A program made the translations under genes and the position numbers. Under the pieces are notes generated by a model, which was given only the letters and a program-made list of their open reading frames with translations, made no database searches and had not been told where the DNA came from. From an uncultured Anaerotignum sp. (GTDB taxonomy: Bacteria; Bacillota; Clostridia; Lachnospirales; Anaerotignaceae), in NCBI RefSeq assembly GCF_905212195.1, contig NZ_CAJMDQ010000068.1, forward strand, positions 1 through 14,219: a DNA stretch of 14,219 nt, in the 5' to 3' direction. Below are positions 1 to 6,583 of this stretch, piece by piece (the stretch's first letter is position 1; each line of letters opens with the position of its first letter).

Positions 1-158
1 ATAATTTTACAAGAGAAAAGAAATGAAAGTGTTCATTTTTATAAATGATTTTTGGGGTACTCACTCATTTTTATAGGAAATAAGCGGAGAATTTGAATGT
101 TTTGTATGAATATAAATACATGTGTGTCTGGTTTGCAAAATAGCTGGAAAACTGGTGA

Positions 159-187
159 TTGTTCCCAAACCACATACATGGTATACT
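159..187 (+). promoter_or_regulatory. Possible promoter of the small winged-helix gene
   Basis: TTGTTC (159-164) is followed after 17 bases by TATACT (182-187), a fair sigma-A pair. Transcription would begin near 194, so the leader would consist of little more than the ribosome site at 194-203. The AT-rich DNA upstream offers other candidates, for example TTGAAT at 93, so this is only a suggestion. Confidence 0.25.
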
Positions 188-211
188 CAATACAAGAAGG
201 AGATGAGAATA

Positions 212-460
212 ATGGAAGAAACATATTTGCTGTTAATGGAAAAAATTGTGGAATTGACAGAAAAAAACGGTGAAACTGATGCAGCTGCATTGGCTTGGGA
301 AACAGGCATGAAACATGGAGATATTTTGCTGCGGTTAAAGGAAATGGAAGAAAAAAACTGGCTGGTTACATATGAAATTGATATGTGCTGCGGCGAGGAA
401 TACATCGTAGATGGATTGACGGATGCGGGAAAAGCTGCATTGGAAGAAATGAGAAAGTAA
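212..460 (+). CDS. Small winged-helix-like protein of unknown function (82 aa)
   Basis: An 82-residue acidic soluble protein. The frame is open from 122, but the ATG at 212 is preferred because AAGAAGGAGA (194-203) sits at good spacing before it; the ATG at 203 overlaps that ribosome site. The predicted layout resembles one winged-helix domain of the MarR/PadR kind: a helix around residues 5-16, a helix around 20-28 (AAALAWETG), a likely recognition helix at about 32-45 (DILLRLKEMEEK), a beta wing around 48-65 containing a Cys-Cys pair, and the ending LTDAGKAALEEM, which resembles the last helix of MarR proteins. No dimerisation or ligand domain follows, so its role is open. It is monocistronic, with a terminator 36 bases after its stop. 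The fold assignment comes from reading the pattern only. Confidence 0.6.
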   Translation: MEETYLLLMEKIVELTEKNGETDAAALAWETGMKHGDILLRLKEMEEKNWLVTYEIDMCCGEEYIVDGLTDAGKAALEEMRK

Positions 461-496
461 GCAATTGAAAGATATTATTTGTAAAGGATAGAAGAG

Positions 497-521
497 TGCC
501 TGATTTTTATCAGGCATTTTT
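497..521 (+). terminator. Rho-independent terminator after the winged-helix gene
   Basis: A perfect 8-base-pair stem, TGCCTGAT (497-504) with ATCAGGCA (509-516), closes a TTTT loop and is followed by five T residues (517-521). It ends the transcript of the small gene upstream. Confidence 0.85.
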
Positions 522-627
522 AATATGGAAATAAATATTGTGGCAATAGGGAGCATATGGGCAGCAAAGGACAGTCAGGCATATAAGCAGAGTTAGGAGC
601 TTTTGCATGTAAAAATTCTAATTTAGG

Positions 628-656
628 TGGCGAAGCGCGCTATATGATTGTATAAT
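628..656 (+). promoter_or_regulatory. Probable promoter of the lemA-DUF3137 pair
   Basis: A perfect -10 hexamer TATAAT (651-656) lies 17 bases after TGGCGA (628-633), a weak -35 with three of six consensus matches. Transcription would start near 663, leaving a leader of about 40 bases before the ATG at 705. The rest of 522-627 shows no other recognisable element. Confidence 0.45.
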
Positions 657-704
657 GGATATAAATTCCAGAATTTTTGTTATTCAATCAGAGGGGGTTG
701 TGGT

Positions 705-1460
705 ATGCCTGTTTATATCATTGTGATTGCATTGGTTCTTTGTGTTATCGTGTTTTATATTTCCACGTATAACAAACTGCGCCGTCTGTCTGTGAAGGTG
801 GAGGAAGGCAGCGCGGGCATTGATGTGGCGTTGGAAAAACGATACGATATGCTTTCCGAAGAAATCGAAGCAGTCAAAAAGTTTTTGCAGCATGAATATG
901 ATACATATGTAGCTGTGACTTCTGTCCGTGCCGGTAAAGAGCTGGAGAAAGAAACTCTGGAGCAGAAAAAGCATCTGTCTGAAGAAGCTTTAAAGACCAT
1001 TGATGATACCATTCAGGCACAGCAGAAGCAGATGGAGCGAATCAAAAAACAGATGGAAAGACATCATGGCTCCAAAAAACATCAGGAAAGGAATCAGGCA
1101 AGAAAAGAAGCATACGAAAACAGCGTTGCAGAGCAGAAATTGAATGTGAATCAGAAAATCGGCATGCTGGCATCTATCCAGCAGGGACTGGGTGGTGTCG
1201 GAACAGCCATTGATGCTTTGTCAGAACAATATCCAGTGTTGTATTCTTATGTGTCTATGGATTATTTTCAGAAAGCTATTTTTGATGCCGAAGAACATTT
1301 GCAGGCGGCAAGAAGACTCTATAACTCTAATGTGTCATTATATAATCAGAAAATCGTCATGTTCCCTTATTCCATCATTGCTGGCATCCATGGCATGAGC
1401 AAGGCTGATTTTTATCAGGTTGATGAAAACAAGAAGGAATATAAAGTAAACTTTGACTGA
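705..1460 (+). CDS. LemA family membrane-anchored protein with enlarged coiled-coil region
   Basis: A LemA-family protein of 251 residues; the biochemical role of the family is not established. The ATG at 705 follows AGAGGGGG (690-697); the frame is open from 648 but has no ribosome site there. Residues 2-20 form one hydrophobic membrane anchor. The family marks follow: YNKLRRLSVKVEEGSAGID (22-40), a helix through KRYDML and VKKFLQHE (45-63), and the typical C-terminal block AARRLYNSNVSLYNQKI (201-217) and MFPYSIIAGIHG (219-230). Residues about 78-150 are a Lys/Gln/Glu-rich, probably coiled-coil stretch, longer than in ordinary LemA proteins (roughly 180-190 residues). The stop is 14 bases before the DUF3137-like gene, so the two are probably co-transcribed and may act together at the membrane. 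Confidence 0.8.
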   Translation: MPVYIIVIALVLCVIVFYISTYNKLRRLSVKVEEGSAGIDVALEKRYDMLSEEIEAVKKFLQHEYDTYVAVTSVRAGKELEKETLEQKKHLSEEALKTIDDTIQAQQKQMERIKKQMERHHGSKKHQERNQARKEAYENSVAEQKLNVNQKIGMLASIQQGLGGVGTAIDALSEQYPVLYSYVSMDYFQKAIFDAEEHLQAARRLYNSNVSLYNQKIVMFPYSIIAGIHGMSKADFYQVDENKKEYKVNFD

Positions 1461-1474
1461 AAGTAGGGTGTTCT

Positions 1475-2398
1475 ATGGAAGAAAGATTGATTACAGAAGA
1501 ACAACTGGAAACCATGCGGAATAAGGCGCGAAAAAGACTGCACATTGCTTTTGTGCTATCGGCGCTGTCTCTGGTGCTTTATATATGGTTGTTTTATATT
1601 GTACTGGTTGGCGATGAAGGCATGTCTGCGCTTTTTGTAGCGAAAATCGTCGTTGCGGCAGTGGTTCTGGCAGTTGGGACACTGGGCGTGTTAGGGTACC
1701 TCCTTGTCCGCCATGCTTATGATAAGTTTAATTTCAATTATAAATCCAAGTATGTCACACAAGTGTTGAATGGCATATCTGGTTTTGAAGGGTTGGAATA
1801 TCATCCAGAAGGTGGTTTTACATGGGATGATATCCGAAATGCGGCAGTGGTTGCCTGTGGTGAGAAAAAATATTTTGAAAGTGAAGATCAGCTTTTTGGA
1901 GAATATGAGCATGTAAAATTCCGTATCAGCGATGTCGTTACCAAAAAGTTGGTTCGTCGTGATGGCAAAACAAAAACAGAAGAAATTTTCGGCGGTCAGG
2001 TAATCTGCCTTTTGGGATTCGATGATTTGAAAGTAAGCAAGGGGCATATACAGATTTTTGAAAAAGAATTTCTGTCGAATTTTGCTGGATGGAAGGCAGA
2101 ACATCAGATTCAGACAGAAAATGAAGCCTTTCAGAGTCGTTTCCGTGTTTATGCGGATGATGAACATAATGCCTATTATATTTTGACACCCCAGCGCATA
2201 GAAAAAATCATGGAATTTGCTGACGCTGTAAAAGGTCAGATTTCACTTGTATTTTATGATGAAAAACTGTTCGCGGCAGTGAAACGGGAAAGCATGTTTG
2301 ATGCAGTGGTGGATGAGCCTGTTTCAAAACAGACCGCCAAAATACTGGAAGATGCAGATTTCATCCAGAAAGCGAAAGAGATACTTATTGCATCATAA
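1475..2398 (+). CDS. DUF3137-like two-helix membrane protein
   Basis: A 307-residue protein of unknown biochemical function. Residues 1-22 are charged; two membrane helices follow at about 23-45 and 53-78, then a soluble domain of about 230 residues with a mixed alpha/beta pattern. The segments EYEHVKFRISDVV and GQVICLLGFDD, and the late part ending in QISLVFYDEKLFAAV, resemble DUF3137 proteins, which are often encoded beside lemA, as here. The ATG at 1475 lies 14 bases after the lemA stop with only a weak ribosome site (AGTAGGG), which suggests translation linked to lemA. A terminator at 2438-2460 ends the pair. The family name rests on overall architecture and neighbourhood. Confidence 0.7.
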   Translation: MEERLITEEQLETMRNKARKRLHIAFVLSALSLVLYIWLFYIVLVGDEGMSALFVAKIVVAAVVLAVGTLGVLGYLLVRHAYDKFNFNYKSKYVTQVLNGISGFEGLEYHPEGGFTWDDIRNAAVVACGEKKYFESEDQLFGEYEHVKFRISDVVTKKLVRRDGKTKTEEIFGGQVICLLGFDDLKVSKGHIQIFEKEFLSNFAGWKAEHQIQTENEAFQSRFRVYADDEHNAYYILTPQRIEKIMEFADAVKGQISLVFYDEKLFAAVKRESMFDAVVDEPVSKQTAKILEDADFIQKAKEILIAS

Positions 2399-2437
2399 AA
2401 TATCCTGAAAACAAATTGAAATATTAGAAAAAATTTG

Positions 2438-2460
2438 AGCCTGCGTTTGCAGGCTTTTTT
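2438..2460 (+). terminator. Rho-independent terminator after the lemA-DUF3137 pair
   Basis: AGCCTGC (2438-2444) pairs with GCAGGCT (2449-2455) around a GTTT loop and is followed by an unbroken T run to 2460. Confidence 0.85.
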
Positions 2461-2489
2461 AATTAAAGAAATATGGAAAGAAGATTAAC

Positions 2490-2581
2490 ATGGGATTGTT
2501 TTGTAAAAAACAACAGGAAAAGTTAGCAGAAAAAACAAATCAGATACCATTGGCATCTGTATTATCACAAAATCTTTATGA
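2490..2581 (+). other. Possible remnant of a gene start or tiny ORF
   Basis: The ATG at 2490, after a purine-rich AAAGAAGA, opens a frame beginning MGLFCKKQQEKLAEKT, which reads like the hydrophilic start of a real bacterial protein. The same frame then runs through the long hairpin at 2583-2622 and on antisense to the vor gamma gene, where the composition is not protein-like. It may be the 5' stub of a deleted gene, or chance. No function can be given. Confidence 0.2.
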
Positions 2582-2582
2582 A

Positions 2583-2622
2583 AAAGACTCTCTGAACCAT
2601 TTTGATGGTTCAGAGAGTCTTT
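2583..2622 (-). terminator. Long hairpin terminator of the vor operon, probably bidirectional
   Basis: An 18-base-pair perfect inverted repeat (2583-2600 with 2605-2622) has a four-base loop. Read on the minus strand it follows the vor gamma stop (2679) by 56 bases and ends in a T run covering 2585-2581. Read on the plus strand it also ends in TTTTTTT, so it can stop readthrough from either side. Confidence 0.85.
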
Positions 2623-2678
2623 TTTTGAGAGATGTGTTTTTCTATGGAATGTGTATTTGGGGGATGGTTGTAATAAGA

Positions 2679-3218
2679 TCAATCTTTCACAGCATCGTAA
2701 CCAGCAGTCAGTGCTTTGGTGTTGGATTCTGCGAATTTTGCTTTGCCTTTTTTTGCAAACATATTGTTCATTGCTTCGATTGCTTCTTCTTTGGTAAAGT
2801 CTTTTACCAGATGGATGATAGCACCTGTCATGATGATGTTTGCGCCTTTGGGATTGCCGATTTCATCTGCAATCTGCATGCAAGGGATTCTTACAACAGT
2901 TACATCGTCACGGATGTTTGTATCGCAGGTAACCATATCACTGATGACACAAATGCCGCCGGGTGCAACGATTGGCATAAACATACGGAAAGATTCTTCG
3001 TTCATTGCCAGCAGAACATCGGGCTGTTCCTGCTGAGGATTGTAGATGTAATCACTACCATATTTTACGGTACAGTTAGCGGTGCCGCCGCGCATTGCGG
3101 AACCGTAGGAAGGAGACCATGTGGCATTCATTCCTTTGCTAACAGCGATATCAGACATAATCAGGCCGCAGGTCAGAACACCCTGACCACCGGAACCAGC
3201 GAAAACCATTTCTTTCAT
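2679..3218 (-). CDS. 2-oxoacid:ferredoxin oxidoreductase, gamma subunit (VOR/KOR type)
   Basis: Gamma subunit (179 aa) of a CoA-acylating 2-oxoacid:ferredoxin oxidoreductase. The complex oxidatively decarboxylates a 2-oxoacid to an acyl-CoA and passes electrons to ferredoxin in the cytoplasm; in this family the gamma domain takes part in CoA binding. The glycine motif GSGGQG (8-13) and SYGSAMRGGTANCTV (37-51) are signatures of the family, and the length is normal. It is the last gene of the minus-strand operon: its ATG overlaps the end of the beta gene by four bases (3215-3218), implying translational coupling, and the operon terminator follows. The substrate cannot be read from this subunit. 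Confidence 0.92.
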   Translation of the reverse strand: MKEMVFAGSGGQGVLTCGLIMSDIAVSKGMNATWSPSYGSAMRGGTANCTVKYGSDYIYNPQQEQPDVLLAMNEESFRMFMPIVAPGGICVISDMVTCDTNIRDDVTVVRIPCMQIADEIGNPKGANIIMTGAIIHLVKDFTKEEAIEAMNNMFAKKGKAKFAESNTKALTAGYDAVKD

Positions 3219-3961
3219 GCTTCTTTCACGCTCCTTTGTTTAAATTCTCCCAGAGGAAAATAGGAAATCAATTCATTGTCAATGCGTTCCATTGCTTTGA
3301 TAGGTGTCAGATTCCAGTTGATGGGGCAGGGAGAAAGCACTTCAACGATGGAATAGCCTTCTTTGTTCATCTGCGCTTCGATAGCGTTTTTGATGTAGCC
3401 TTTCAGCTGATTGATATGTGCAGGGCTGCTGACGGTACCACGTGCAGCGTATGCAATGTGGAATTGAGATGCAACCAGTTCAGGGAAACGCATAGGGAAC
3501 CCAGTGATGGAGCAGTCACGTCCATGAGTGGAAGTGGATGTTTTCTGACCTTCCATAGTGGTAACACTCATCTGACCGCCAGTCATACCAAAGTTGGTAT
3601 TGTTAACTGTGATAACAGTGATGTTTTCATTTCTGTAAGCAGCATTGATGGATTCGGCAATACCGATGTTGTAAGCATCGCCGTCGCCCTGATAAGTGAT
3701 GATGATGTTATCGGGATTGACACGTTTCATACCAGTTGCAACAGCGCCGGCTCTGCCGTGAGGACAGTGCAGACGGTCTGTTACTAAGCCGCCGCCCAGG
3801 TTGGAGGAACAGCCAACACCGATAGGGAAAATGATATTCTGATCCTGACCCAGTTCTTCCAGACATTCGCAGATCAGGCGGATAATGATACCGTGACCGC
3901 AGCCGGGACAAAAGGACATGGGATTGTCGATAATTGCGGGTACTTTTCTTTCAACAGCCAT
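3215..3961 (-). CDS. 2-oxoacid:ferredoxin oxidoreductase, beta subunit (thiamine diphosphate binding)
   Basis: Beta subunit (248 aa) that carries thiamine diphosphate, where the 2-oxoacid is decarboxylated. Near the start is FCPGCGH (17-23), followed by HGRAGAVATGMK (68-79). The cofactor motif runs from GDGDAYNIG (92-100) to NNTNFGMTGGQ (120-130). The Cys residues of the CPGC segment (C18, C21) and further Cys (C50, C212) are consistent with the cluster-binding cysteines of KOR/VOR beta chains, though their assignment is inferred. The AAAGGAGG ribosome site lies inside the last codons of the alpha gene, and the ATG at 3961 is next to the alpha stop, so the two are tightly coupled. Length and order match the four-subunit VOR/KOR class. 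Confidence 0.93.
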   Translation of the reverse strand: MAVERKVPAIIDNPMSFCPGCGHGIIIRLICECLEELGQDQNIIFPIGVGCSSNLGGGLVTDRLHCPHGRAGAVATGMKRVNPDNIIITYQGDGDAYNIGIAESINAAYRNENITVITVNNTNFGMTGGQMSVTTMEGQKTSTSTHGRDCSITGFPMRFPELVASQFHIAYAARGTVSSPAHINQLKGYIKNAIEAQMNKEGYSIVEVLSPCPINWNLTPIKAMERIDNELISYFPLGEFKQRSVKEA

Positions 3962-3962
3962 C

Positions 3963-5021
3963 TTAATATACCTCCTTTATTTCGCCTGCAAGGATCTGCG
4001 CGAATTTGGCTTTGATTTCACGGATGGGAGGCACGCCGTAAACGAAAGGCAGTGCGTAAACGGGAATATCTGCGCGCAGAACTTTTTTGGTAAAGAGAGC
4101 CGCGTCGTCTACCAGCTGACCGGTAGCGTTGGCTTCAACAGTGATGATGCCTTTTACGTTCTTATTGATGTGTTCAAAGGCTTTTTCGGGGAAGGGCCAT
4201 GCAGTGATGGGTCTGATCAAGCCAACTTTGTGGCCTTCTGCCCGCAGTTCGCGAATGGCACCCAGTGTGCTTCTGCCGGGAACACCGTAAGCAACGAATA
4301 CATAGTCAGCATCTTCAATGCCTTCTTCTTCCCAACGCTGTTCATTTGCTTTGATTTCAGCATATTTTTTGTTCAGTTCAACAGCTTCTTTTTTGGAATC
4401 TCTATCGAAAATACCGATTTTCTTATAGGAGTATTTGCCGTCAAAGCCCCAGTAATTGCGTTTGGGTTCCTGGAATTCAGGCAGTGTAACGGGTTCCATC
4501 ATCTGACCCAGTGCACCTTCTGTCATCATAACAACGACAACTCTGTATTTTTCGCCAAGTTCATAAGCGGTAGAAACCATGTCAACAGCTTCCTGAATGC
4601 TGGAAGGGCAGAGAACGATACATCTATAGTCACCGTTGCCGCCGCCGCGTGTTTCTCTTAAATAGTCGCACTGAGAGGAGAACAGAGTGCCAAGGCCATT
4701 GCCGTAACGAACAACGTTGATAACCAGTGCAGGCAGTTCTTCGTCAGAAAGAACGGAAATCCCTTCCTGTTTCAAGCTGATCCCAGGGCCGGAAGAAGCG
4801 GTCAGAACTCTGACGCCGCAGCTGGAACCGCCATAAACCATATTGATACCTGCAAGTTCACTTTCTGCCTGTACGAAAGCGCCGCCAACTTCCGGCAGAC
4901 GCCAGGACAGATATTCCATAATTTCGCTGGACGGGGTAATGGGGTAACCGGCATACAGGCGAACCCCTGCCCGCACGGCAGCTTCTGCAATTGCGATATT
5001 GCCTTTCATCATTTCAGCCAT
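3963..5021 (-). CDS. vorB: 2-oxoacid:ferredoxin oxidoreductase, alpha subunit (VorB type, branched-chain 2-oxoacids likely)
   Basis: Alpha subunit (352 aa), the family member usually called VorB (3-methyl-2-oxobutanoate ferredoxin oxidoreductase). The N-terminal domain has GYPITPSSE (25-33), QAESELAGINMVYG (51-64) and SSGPGISL (76-83); in related enzymes these shape the 2-oxoacid pocket near thiamine diphosphate. GGGNGDYR (126-133) and GQMMEPV (172-178) are also family marks. The C-terminal part has a transketolase-C-like domain ending RPITAWPFPEKAF. The length matches VorB proteins known to me, which favours branched-chain 2-oxoacids, but relatives act on 2-oxoglutarate and others, so the substrate is an inference strengthened by the aminotransferase, Ptb and Buk genes next door. 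The start has AAGGAGGA at good spacing and lies 18 bases after the ferredoxin gene. Confidence 0.9.
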   Translation of the reverse strand: MAEMMKGNIAIAEAAVRAGVRLYAGYPITPSSEIMEYLSWRLPEVGGAFVQAESELAGINMVYGGSSCGVRVLTASSGPGISLKQEGISVLSDEELPALVINVVRYGNGLGTLFSSQCDYLRETRGGGNGDYRCIVLCPSSIQEAVDMVSTAYELGEKYRVVVVMMTEGALGQMMEPVTLPEFQEPKRNYWGFDGKYSYKKIGIFDRDSKKEAVELNKKYAEIKANEQRWEEEGIEDADYVFVAYGVPGRSTLGAIRELRAEGHKVGLIRPITAWPFPEKAFEHINKNVKGIITVEANATGQLVDDAALFTKKVLRADIPVYALPFVYGVPPIREIKAKFAQILAGEIKEVY

Positions 5022-5039
5022 TTTCTAATCCTCCTTCAT

Positions 5040-5240
5040 TTATTTTCCCAATACATGGAATACGCCATCGGGACATGTGGTATAGCAAATACCGCAGCCG
5101 ATGCATTTTTCATCATCAATTACGACCGGATGATATCCAGCCAGGTTGGTATGATCCGCGTGGCTGATTGCCTTTTTGGGACAGAATGCATCACACAGTC
5201 CACATTCTTTACATCTTTCCGGTTTTACCAATACTTTCAT
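5040..5240 (-). CDS. 2[4Fe-4S] ferredoxin-like delta subunit of the 2-oxoacid:ferredoxin oxidoreductase
   Basis: A 66-residue protein with two complete four-cysteine cluster motifs: CKECGLCDAFCP (C10, C13, C16, C20) and CIGCGICYTTCP (C46, C49, C52, C56). It would carry electrons from the thiamine-linked oxidation to soluble ferredoxin as the delta subunit. It is the first gene of the operon, in the order delta-alpha-beta-gamma common for VOR/KOR systems. The ATG at 5240 is preferred because AGGAGG ends 9 bases before it; an in-frame GTG at 5249 directly abuts the ribosome site and is too close. The probable operator at 5257-5273 lies immediately upstream of that ribosome site. Confidence 0.92.
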   Translation of the reverse strand: MKVLVKPERCKECGLCDAFCPKKAISHADHTNLAGYHPVVIDDEKCIGCGICYTTCPDGVFHVLGK

Positions 5241-5256
5241 GAATTGCACCTCCTGT

Positions 5257-5282
5257 GTTCTACTAGATAAAACGATGTTCTA
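5257..5282 (-). promoter_or_regulatory. Probable IclR-type operator in the vor leader
   Basis: Read on the plus strand, 5257-5273 is GTTCTA-CTAGA-TAAAAC, a one-mismatch copy of the GTTCTA-N5-TAGAAC palindrome found before iclR and buk. A second half-site GTTCTA starts at 5277, exactly 20 bases from the first. Both lie downstream of the predicted start point (about 5288) and just upstream of the ferredoxin ribosome site, a position suited to blocking transcription. Binding by the adjacent IclR protein is inferred. Confidence 0.65.
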
Positions 5283-5294
5283 GAATTTGGCTCA

Positions 5295-5323
5295 ATCATA
5301 GCACTGGAATTTATACATGTCAA
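5295..5323 (-). promoter_or_regulatory. Sigma-A promoter of the vor operon
   Basis: On the minus strand a perfect -35 TTGACA (5323-5318) is separated by 17 bases from TATGAT (5300-5295), a -10 with five of six consensus bases. Transcription should start near 5288 and run leftwards through the half-site and palindrome at 5282-5257. Such a strong core promoter fits negative control. Confidence 0.85.
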
Positions 5324-5350
5324 CTCCCAATATTCTTTTTTTTTGAATTA

Positions 5351-5365
5351 TGTGCAATATGCACA
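5351..5365. promoter_or_regulatory. 15-base palindrome between the divergent promoters (possible second operator)
   Basis: TGTGCA-ATA-TGCACA is a perfect inverted repeat with a 3-base centre. It sits about 70 bases upstream of the predicted vor start point and about 75 upstream of the iclR one, unrelated in sequence to the GTTCTA sites. It could bind another regulator, or be chance in AT-rich DNA. Confidence 0.35.
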
Positions 5366-5398
5366 AGATGTATGGATAAAAATCCGTTGGAAAGCCTC

Positions 5399-5427
5399 TT
5401 GTTTTTCATGGAATTTTATGGTAATGT
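5399..5427 (+). promoter_or_regulatory. Weak candidate promoter of iclR
   Basis: TTGTTT (5399-5404) is followed after 17 bases by TAATGT (5422-5427), preceded by TGG, which fits an extended -10 form (TGN). Neither hexamer is strong. A start near 5434 would place the operator at 5437-5453 at the very beginning of the transcript, consistent with autoregulation. Confidence 0.35.
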
Positions 5428-5436
5428 GAAAAACAG

Positions 5437-5453
5437 GTTCTAGTCAATAGAAC
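5437..5453 (+). promoter_or_regulatory. Perfect palindromic operator before iclR
   Basis: GTTCTA-GTCAA-TAGAAC, a perfect 6+5+6 inverted repeat ending just before the AGAAAGGTGGGG ribosome site of iclR. The same sequence with the spacer CACAA occurs before buk (6654-6670); a one-mismatch copy precedes the vor operon. Its place beside the regulator gene suggests autoregulation by IclR. Confidence 0.75.
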
Positions 5454-5470
5454 AGAAAGGTGGGGATTAC

Positions 5471-6241
5471 ATGACTTCGGTTATCATCAACTCTGTAGAT
5501 CGTGCTTTGGACATCTTGAATTATCTCTATGAACAGGGAAAAGAAGTATCTATCACACAGATCAGTAAAGATCTGGATATATACAAGAGTACGGTTTATC
5601 GGACATTGGCAACATTGGAAAGCAAAGACTTTGTGGAAAAGAATCCTGAAACAGAAAAGTACGGTCTTGGCATGAAGCTTTTTGTCATTGGCAACAGCAT
5701 CGGCGAAAAGATCGGCTTGCAGAAAGTCATCCAGCCCTATGCAAAACAGCTTCATGATGAATTCAAAGAAGCGGTGAATGTATCTGTATTGGAGCACAGT
5801 GATGGCGGCCCTTATCACAGCGTGATGATCTACAAAGAAGAAAACAAGCAGATTCTTGGATTTAATTCTGACTTGGGTTCCAGAAATGAGTGTTATTGTG
5901 CCGGGGTAGGGAAGTGCCTCATGGCATTTAAAGATCAACTTGATTTGAGCGTGTATGAAAAATTTCCAATGACGAAATACACGGAAAGAACCATCACCAC
6001 CATTGAAGGTTTGGAAAAAGAATTGGAAATGGTGCGCAGACAGGGATATGCTGTGGATGATGAAGAACGTGAATTGGGTTTGACCTGTATCGCCGTTCCC
6101 ATTATAAAGGGTTCCACAAAACAGGCAGTGGCTGCCATTAGCTTATCTGGACCTACCACAAGAATCAAAGACAGCACCTATGAAACAAAAATCAAACGTT
6201 TGATGGAAGTAGGCAGAGAAATTTCTGAAAAGTTAAAATGA
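5471..6241 (+). CDS. IclR-family transcriptional regulator
   Basis: A 256-residue protein of normal IclR length. The N-terminal winged helix-turn-helix covers about residues 8-66, with SITQISKDLDIYKSTVYRTL (27-46) as the two DNA-binding helices. The C-terminal effector domain (about 80-250) contains ECYCAGVGKCLMAF (140-153), the family's usual H-C-T-A-x-G-K-type ligand block, here with Tyr in place of the usual His-side position, and ends with AAISLSGPTTRI. Family members are dimers or tetramers that sense small metabolites. The gene is divergent from the vor operon and upstream of the buk operon, and matching palindromes lie before all three, so it is the obvious candidate to control the pathway. 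The effector is unknown; a branched-chain 2-oxoacid, acid or acyl-CoA is a guess. The start follows AGAAAGGTGGGG. Confidence 0.92.
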   Translation: MTSVIINSVDRALDILNYLYEQGKEVSITQISKDLDIYKSTVYRTLATLESKDFVEKNPETEKYGLGMKLFVIGNSIGEKIGLQKVIQPYAKQLHDEFKEAVNVSVLEHSDGGPYHSVMIYKEENKQILGFNSDLGSRNECYCAGVGKCLMAFKDQLDLSVYEKFPMTKYTERTITTIEGLEKELEMVRRQGYAVDDEERELGLTCIAVPIIKGSTKQAVAAISLSGPTTRIKDSTYETKIKRLMEVGREISEKLK

Positions 6242-6294
6242 TTTCCATGGAAAAGAGGCTTTTCTTGCAAGACTGCCATATAAGAAAACAAACG

Positions 6295-6330
6295 TAGCTG
6301 GAATCTTAGGGTTCCAGCTATTTTATTTTT
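6295..6330 (+). terminator. Rho-independent terminator of iclR
   Basis: TAGCTGGAA (6295-6303) pairs perfectly with TTCCAGCTA (6312-6320) around an 8-base loop and is followed by TTTTATTTTT. Confidence 0.85.
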
Positions 6331-6399
6331 GCCAGAAATATCTTTGCGGAGATAATCTTGCGGTTACTTGAAAAAAGAATATGGATTGTTGAAATAGAG

Positions 6400-6423
6400 G
6401 ACGCCAGTGGGACGTCTTTTTTT
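6400..6423 (+). terminator. Second T-tailed hairpin downstream of iclR
   Basis: GACGCC (6400-6405) can pair with GG..CGTC (6409-6416) with a two-base bulge, followed by seven T residues. The stem is short. It could be a back-up terminator for iclR or the end of a short unrecognised RNA beginning after 6330. Confidence 0.5.
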
Positions 6424-6535
6424 ATTGCAGAAAAAAGAGAAAAAGTGGTGTGAAAAATTCCAACAAAGAGCAATGTATAGTTTTGTGATGTTTTTGCAGA
6501 AAATCACATGAAAACGTGACATGGATAATTTGTCT

Positions 6536-6555
6536 ATTTTTTGCATGCAAAAAAT
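6536..6555. promoter_or_regulatory. 20-base perfect palindrome upstream of the buk promoter
   Basis: ATTTTTTGCATGCAAAAAAT is its own reverse complement over 20 bases. It is centred about 87 bases before the predicted buk start point and has no spaced arms or T tail typical of a terminator. It may be a binding site for a second regulator or a bent or curved element. Confidence 0.45.
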
Positions 6556-6583
6556 GTGAGTGTTATACAATTCGCATACAAAA

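Noticed and set aside
2490..3263. Long plus-strand open frame (257 codons) across the vor gamma gene
   Set aside because: Beyond its first codons it is antisense to the gamma subunit, crosses a strong terminator and is rich in Cys, His and Phe in the manner of a shadow frame.
3918..4661. Plus-strand open frame of 247 codons opposite vorB
   Set aside because: It is the reverse frame of a clear VorB coding sequence, has no recognisable motif and no convincing ribosome site.
5241..5340. Riboswitch or T-box in the vor leader
   Set aside because: The predicted leader is only about 48 bases long and holds the palindrome and ribosome site; there is no room or sign of a structured RNA or a leader terminator.
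6484..6508. CRP-like inverted repeat TGTGAT...ATCACA
   Set aside because: The arms resemble a CRP half-site, but 15 bases separate TGTGA from TCACA instead of 6, so it does not fit a CRP/FNR site and may be chance.
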